A DNA stretch of 6,946 nucleotides, taken from contig DVLW01000196.1 in assembly GCA_018715285.1 (NCBI GenBank), positions 1 to 6,946 on the forward strand, given 5' to 3'. The notes under the pieces were generated by a model, which did no database searches, was not told the DNA's origin, and saw only the letters and a program-made list of their open reading frames with translations. Each line of letters begins with the position of its first letter. Within the stretch, counting starts at the first letter, position 1. Origin of the DNA: Candidatus Faecivivens stercoripullorum (lineage in GTDB: Bacteria > Bacillota > Clostridia > Oscillospirales > Ruminococcaceae). This document shows positions 5,749 to 6,946 of this stretch, one piece after another. Made by a program: the position numbers and the translations under genes.

Positions 5749-6732
5749 CTACCCAGACTGCTTTACTCCGTCCGGGGTTTCAGGCGGCAGCAAATACTCG
5801 TCCGGCAGATCAAAACCACCCTGTGCAAATGCCTCGATATCGTAGCTGGGTTTTGAACGACTGCCGCTGCTGCCTGAAGCAAAACTGCCGGTATGTACAG
5901 ACTTGTCCTGCTGCTGAGCCTTTGCGATATCTTCGCTCTCCCACTGGAGCAGGCGTGCGTAACAATCCGCCGGATGCTTGCCATGCCCTTTCATCCAGAC
6001 TGATACCCGTTCGATCAGCTCGTCCCGGTTGCGTACCTCGCTTCCCAGTGCCTCATACTCGGCATCGGTCAGACGGATATTGCGAAATCGACCATACCGG
6101 CGGTATTTTTGCGCAGGCGCGTGGGTGTGGGCACAGCCCACACTCTTTTCATCTCGTTTTGTTTTATTTTGTTTTATTTTATTTAGTGGCGTTTCTGCTG
6201 CAAAATCGGGCGTTTCTGTTGCACAAACCGGGGTTTCTGCAACATAATCTATATTATTATCTGGCTGTGAAGTCTCGTCCGCAGGTTCAGAATATTTTTT
6301 TGCCCTGTCTGCCGCAGACCGTCCGGACGTTTCTTCATCCGCTGGCAGCAGCCAGTATTCATCATGGCGAATCTTTGTGCGGGCAGTGGCTTCCTTATAC
6401 CGTCTCTGGATTGCGGCAGAAGTGATGACGCCCTGACTGAGCAGTTCATTGTCAAAAAGCCCGAGTTCACCGCAATAGCCGAGTATCTTGGAAAACTGTT
6501 CGGGTTCCGCCAGCCATTTACTGCCAATCAGCCGGATAATGCGGAGTGCCAGCATATCCTTTGACGAGAACCGCAAAAAATACCCTTCCTTATAAATAGC
6601 CGTCAGCAGAGCAGAATAAACGGTACAGCCGACCGGCCCGAACCGGTTCATGAGCAGCATGATGCGTTCATCGTCAAAGAAATCGACATCGACTGCGAAA
6701 TAATGCAAACCCTTATTTGCAGGACGTGCCAT
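5749..6732 (-). CDS. DUF4373 (Lin1244/Lin1753-like) mobile-element protein, probable replication factor
   Basis: The product is 327 residues. Residues about 5-95 match the DUF4373 N-terminal domain: KGLHYFAVDVDFFDDERI, then FGPVGCTVYSALLTAIYKEGYFLRF, a pattern found in phage and conjugative-element proteins of Firmicutes and thought to be a winged-helix-type DNA-binding region. A flexible middle (about 125-205) contains three 7-residue ETP repeats and a Lys-rich stretch (185-193). Residues about 212-268 (YGRFRNIRLTDAEYEAL, then GKHPADCYARLLQW) resemble the C-terminal motif seen in such replication-like proteins. Family context suggests a role in element replication or helicase loading; no enzymatic motif is visible. 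The start is set by GGAGGTGA and by the conserved N-terminus. No partner gene lies downstream, so it may be an element edge or a remnant. The promoter region has possible LexA-like sites, which would fit DNA-damage induction. Confidence 0.85.
   Translation of the reverse strand: MARPANKGLHYFAVDVDFFDDERIMLLMNRFGPVGCTVYSALLTAIYKEGYFLRFSSKDMLALRIIRLIGSKWLAEPEQFSKILGYCGELGLFDNELLSQGVITSAAIQRRYKEATARTKIRHDEYWLLPADEETSGRSAADRAKKYSEPADETSQPDNNIDYVAETPVCATETPDFAAETPLNKIKQNKTKRDEKSVGCAHTHAPAQKYRRYGRFRNIRLTDAEYEALGSEVRNRDELIERVSVWMKGHGKHPADCYARLLQWESEDIAKAQQQDKSVHTGSFASGSSGSRSKPSYDIEAFAQGGFDLPDEYLLPPETPDGVKQSG
6156..6184. repeat. Pentanucleotide tract inside the DUF4373 gene
   Basis: On the plus strand five consecutive units of G/A-TTTT (6156-6180) are followed by ATTT. 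On the coding strand this gives the Lys/Asn/Gln-rich stretch KIKQNKTK. The unit length is not a multiple of three, so gain or loss of one unit would shift the frame at about residue 190. Confidence 0.75.
6181..6243 (-). repeat. Three 21-bp tandem units encoding VAETPVC / ATETPDF / AAETPLN
   Basis: Three in-frame 21-bp units encode seven-residue repeats with an invariant E-T-P core (residues 164-184). They lie in the flexible linker between the DUF4373 domain and the C-terminal motif. A change in unit number would keep the frame and only alter linker length. Confidence 0.75.
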
Positions 6733-6736
6733 TCAA

Positions 6737-6744
6737 TCACCTCC
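6737..6744 (-). promoter_or_regulatory. Ribosome binding site of the DUF4373 gene
   Basis: GGAGGTGA on the minus strand lies 4 nt before the ATG at 6732 (about 7 nt measured from GGAGG). It is a full-strength Shine-Dalgarno sequence and confirms the start. Confidence 0.9.
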
Positions 6745-6755
6745 GCGATTTGATG

Positions 6756-6769
6756 AAAACATATGTTCT
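6756..6769 (-). promoter_or_regulatory. Possible LexA-like box in the DUF4373 leader
   Basis: The minus strand reads AGAACATATGTTTT, matching 12 of 14 positions of the Bacillus-type consensus CGAACRNRYGTTYC. Its core is the 10-bp palindrome AACATATGTT (6758-6767). It lies about 50 nt after the predicted transcription start, so binding would act as a roadblock. The match is recalled from the known consensus, and AT-rich sequence gives chance hits. Confidence 0.4.
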
Positions 6770-6788
6770 ATCCAACATCCAATAAAAC

Positions 6789-6806
6789 CTTTCGCCGCAG
6801 CGAAAG
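6789..6806 (-). other. Leader hairpin, possible attenuator
   Basis: CTTTCGC (6789-6795) and GCGAAAG (6800-6806) form a perfect 7-bp stem with a 4-nt loop, transcribed about 10 nt after the predicted start of the DUF4373 message. On that strand it is followed by GTTTTATT, so it has the outline of a weak early terminator. No leader peptide is visible. Confidence 0.45.
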
Positions 6807-6823
6807 TAATTCCCTATATATTT

Positions 6824-6852
6824 ATTATACTGGAAATAACTGGAAGTGTCAA
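6824..6852 (-). promoter_or_regulatory. Perfect consensus promoter of the DUF4373 gene
   Basis: On the minus strand TTGACA (6847-6852) and TATAAT (6824-6829) are exactly 17 nt apart, matching all 12 consensus positions. Transcription should start near 6817, giving a leader of about 85 nt. Such a strong promoter usually needs a repressor. Two imperfect 10-bp direct repeats (ACTGGAAATA at 6829-6838, ACTGGAAGTG at 6839-6848) fill the spacer and could be its binding site. Confidence 0.85.
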
Positions 6853-6894
6853 GAACATTTATTCTACACACTCCAAATCAGTAAAACATCCGAA

Positions 6895-6923
6895 TTGAAA
6901 AACGAAGTCCGATATGCTATAAT
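6895..6923 (+). promoter_or_regulatory. Near-consensus divergent promoter leaving the window
   Basis: TTGAAA (6895-6900) and TATAAT (6918-6923) are exactly 17 nt apart, 11 of 12 consensus positions. Transcription would start near 6930 and run off the right edge. The two -35 boxes of the divergent pair are 42 bp apart, the arrangement seen between a regulator gene and its target. The gene it drives is not in the window. Confidence 0.75.
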
Positions 6924-6946
6924 CTTTAGAAAATAACCATCTTCAT

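Noticed and set aside
5622..6425. A 267-codon plus-strand frame opposite the DUF4373 gene
   Set aside because: It is antisense to a gene with a recognised domain, a perfect promoter and a ribosome binding site, and it begins inside a DNA repeat.
1..6946. CRISPR array, rRNA genes, transposase or toxin-antitoxin genes
   Set aside because: No regularly spaced identical repeats with spacers, no rRNA-like sequence, and no transposase or toxin/antitoxin motifs were found in any frame.

Overview
The window reads as chromosome of a low-to-mid GC Gram-positive anaerobe, most likely a gut Clostridia member (Oscillospiraceae/Lachnospiraceae-like). This is inferred from strong AGGAGG-type ribosome binding sites, consensus sigma-A promoters, a surface protein with aromatic cell-wall-binding repeats, a DUF4373 gene of the type found on Firmicutes mobile elements, and intergenic spaces full of short dispersed repeats and hairpins. 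Genus cannot be fixed from the sequence alone.

Layout, left to right. Positions 1-233 have no gene: a short tandem repeat at the edge, a 74-bp dispersed repeat carrying a strong plus-strand terminator, and a second hairpin that probably ends the first gene. Positions 234-3518 (minus) encode a 1094-residue secreted protein: signal peptide, von Willebrand factor A domain with intact MIDAS, about 450 residues of unrecognised mostly helical sequence, an InlB B-repeat-like module and choline-binding-type repeats. Its upstream region (3519-3963) holds its own promoter, a palindrome over the -35 box, a leader hairpin, a second copy of the 74-bp terminator repeat, and the promoter of the next gene. 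Positions 3964-4896 (plus) encode a complete AEC-family (auxin efflux carrier-like) permease.

Positions 4897-5748 form an 850-bp repeat island between convergent genes. It starts on the base after the permease stop codon and contains three copies of an 18-mer, a pair of direct repeats about 570-590 bp apart, and several palindromes, one a 13-bp hairpin whose apex looks like a tRNA T-arm. Positions 5749-6732 (minus) encode a DUF4373 (Lin1244/Lin1753-like) protein, probably a replication or initiation factor of a mobile element. Its promoter is a perfect consensus, and a second near-consensus promoter fires the other way out of the right edge, so a divergently transcribed, probably element-borne gene should begin just beyond the window.

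The three genes share no operon. The left half looks like a surface-protein locus beside a housekeeping-type permease; the right end looks like the start or a remnant of an integrated element. Most worth a second look are the unclassified middle of the VWA protein, the paired terminator repeats bracketing that gene, the repeat island, and the regulatory sites of the DUF4373 promoter region.
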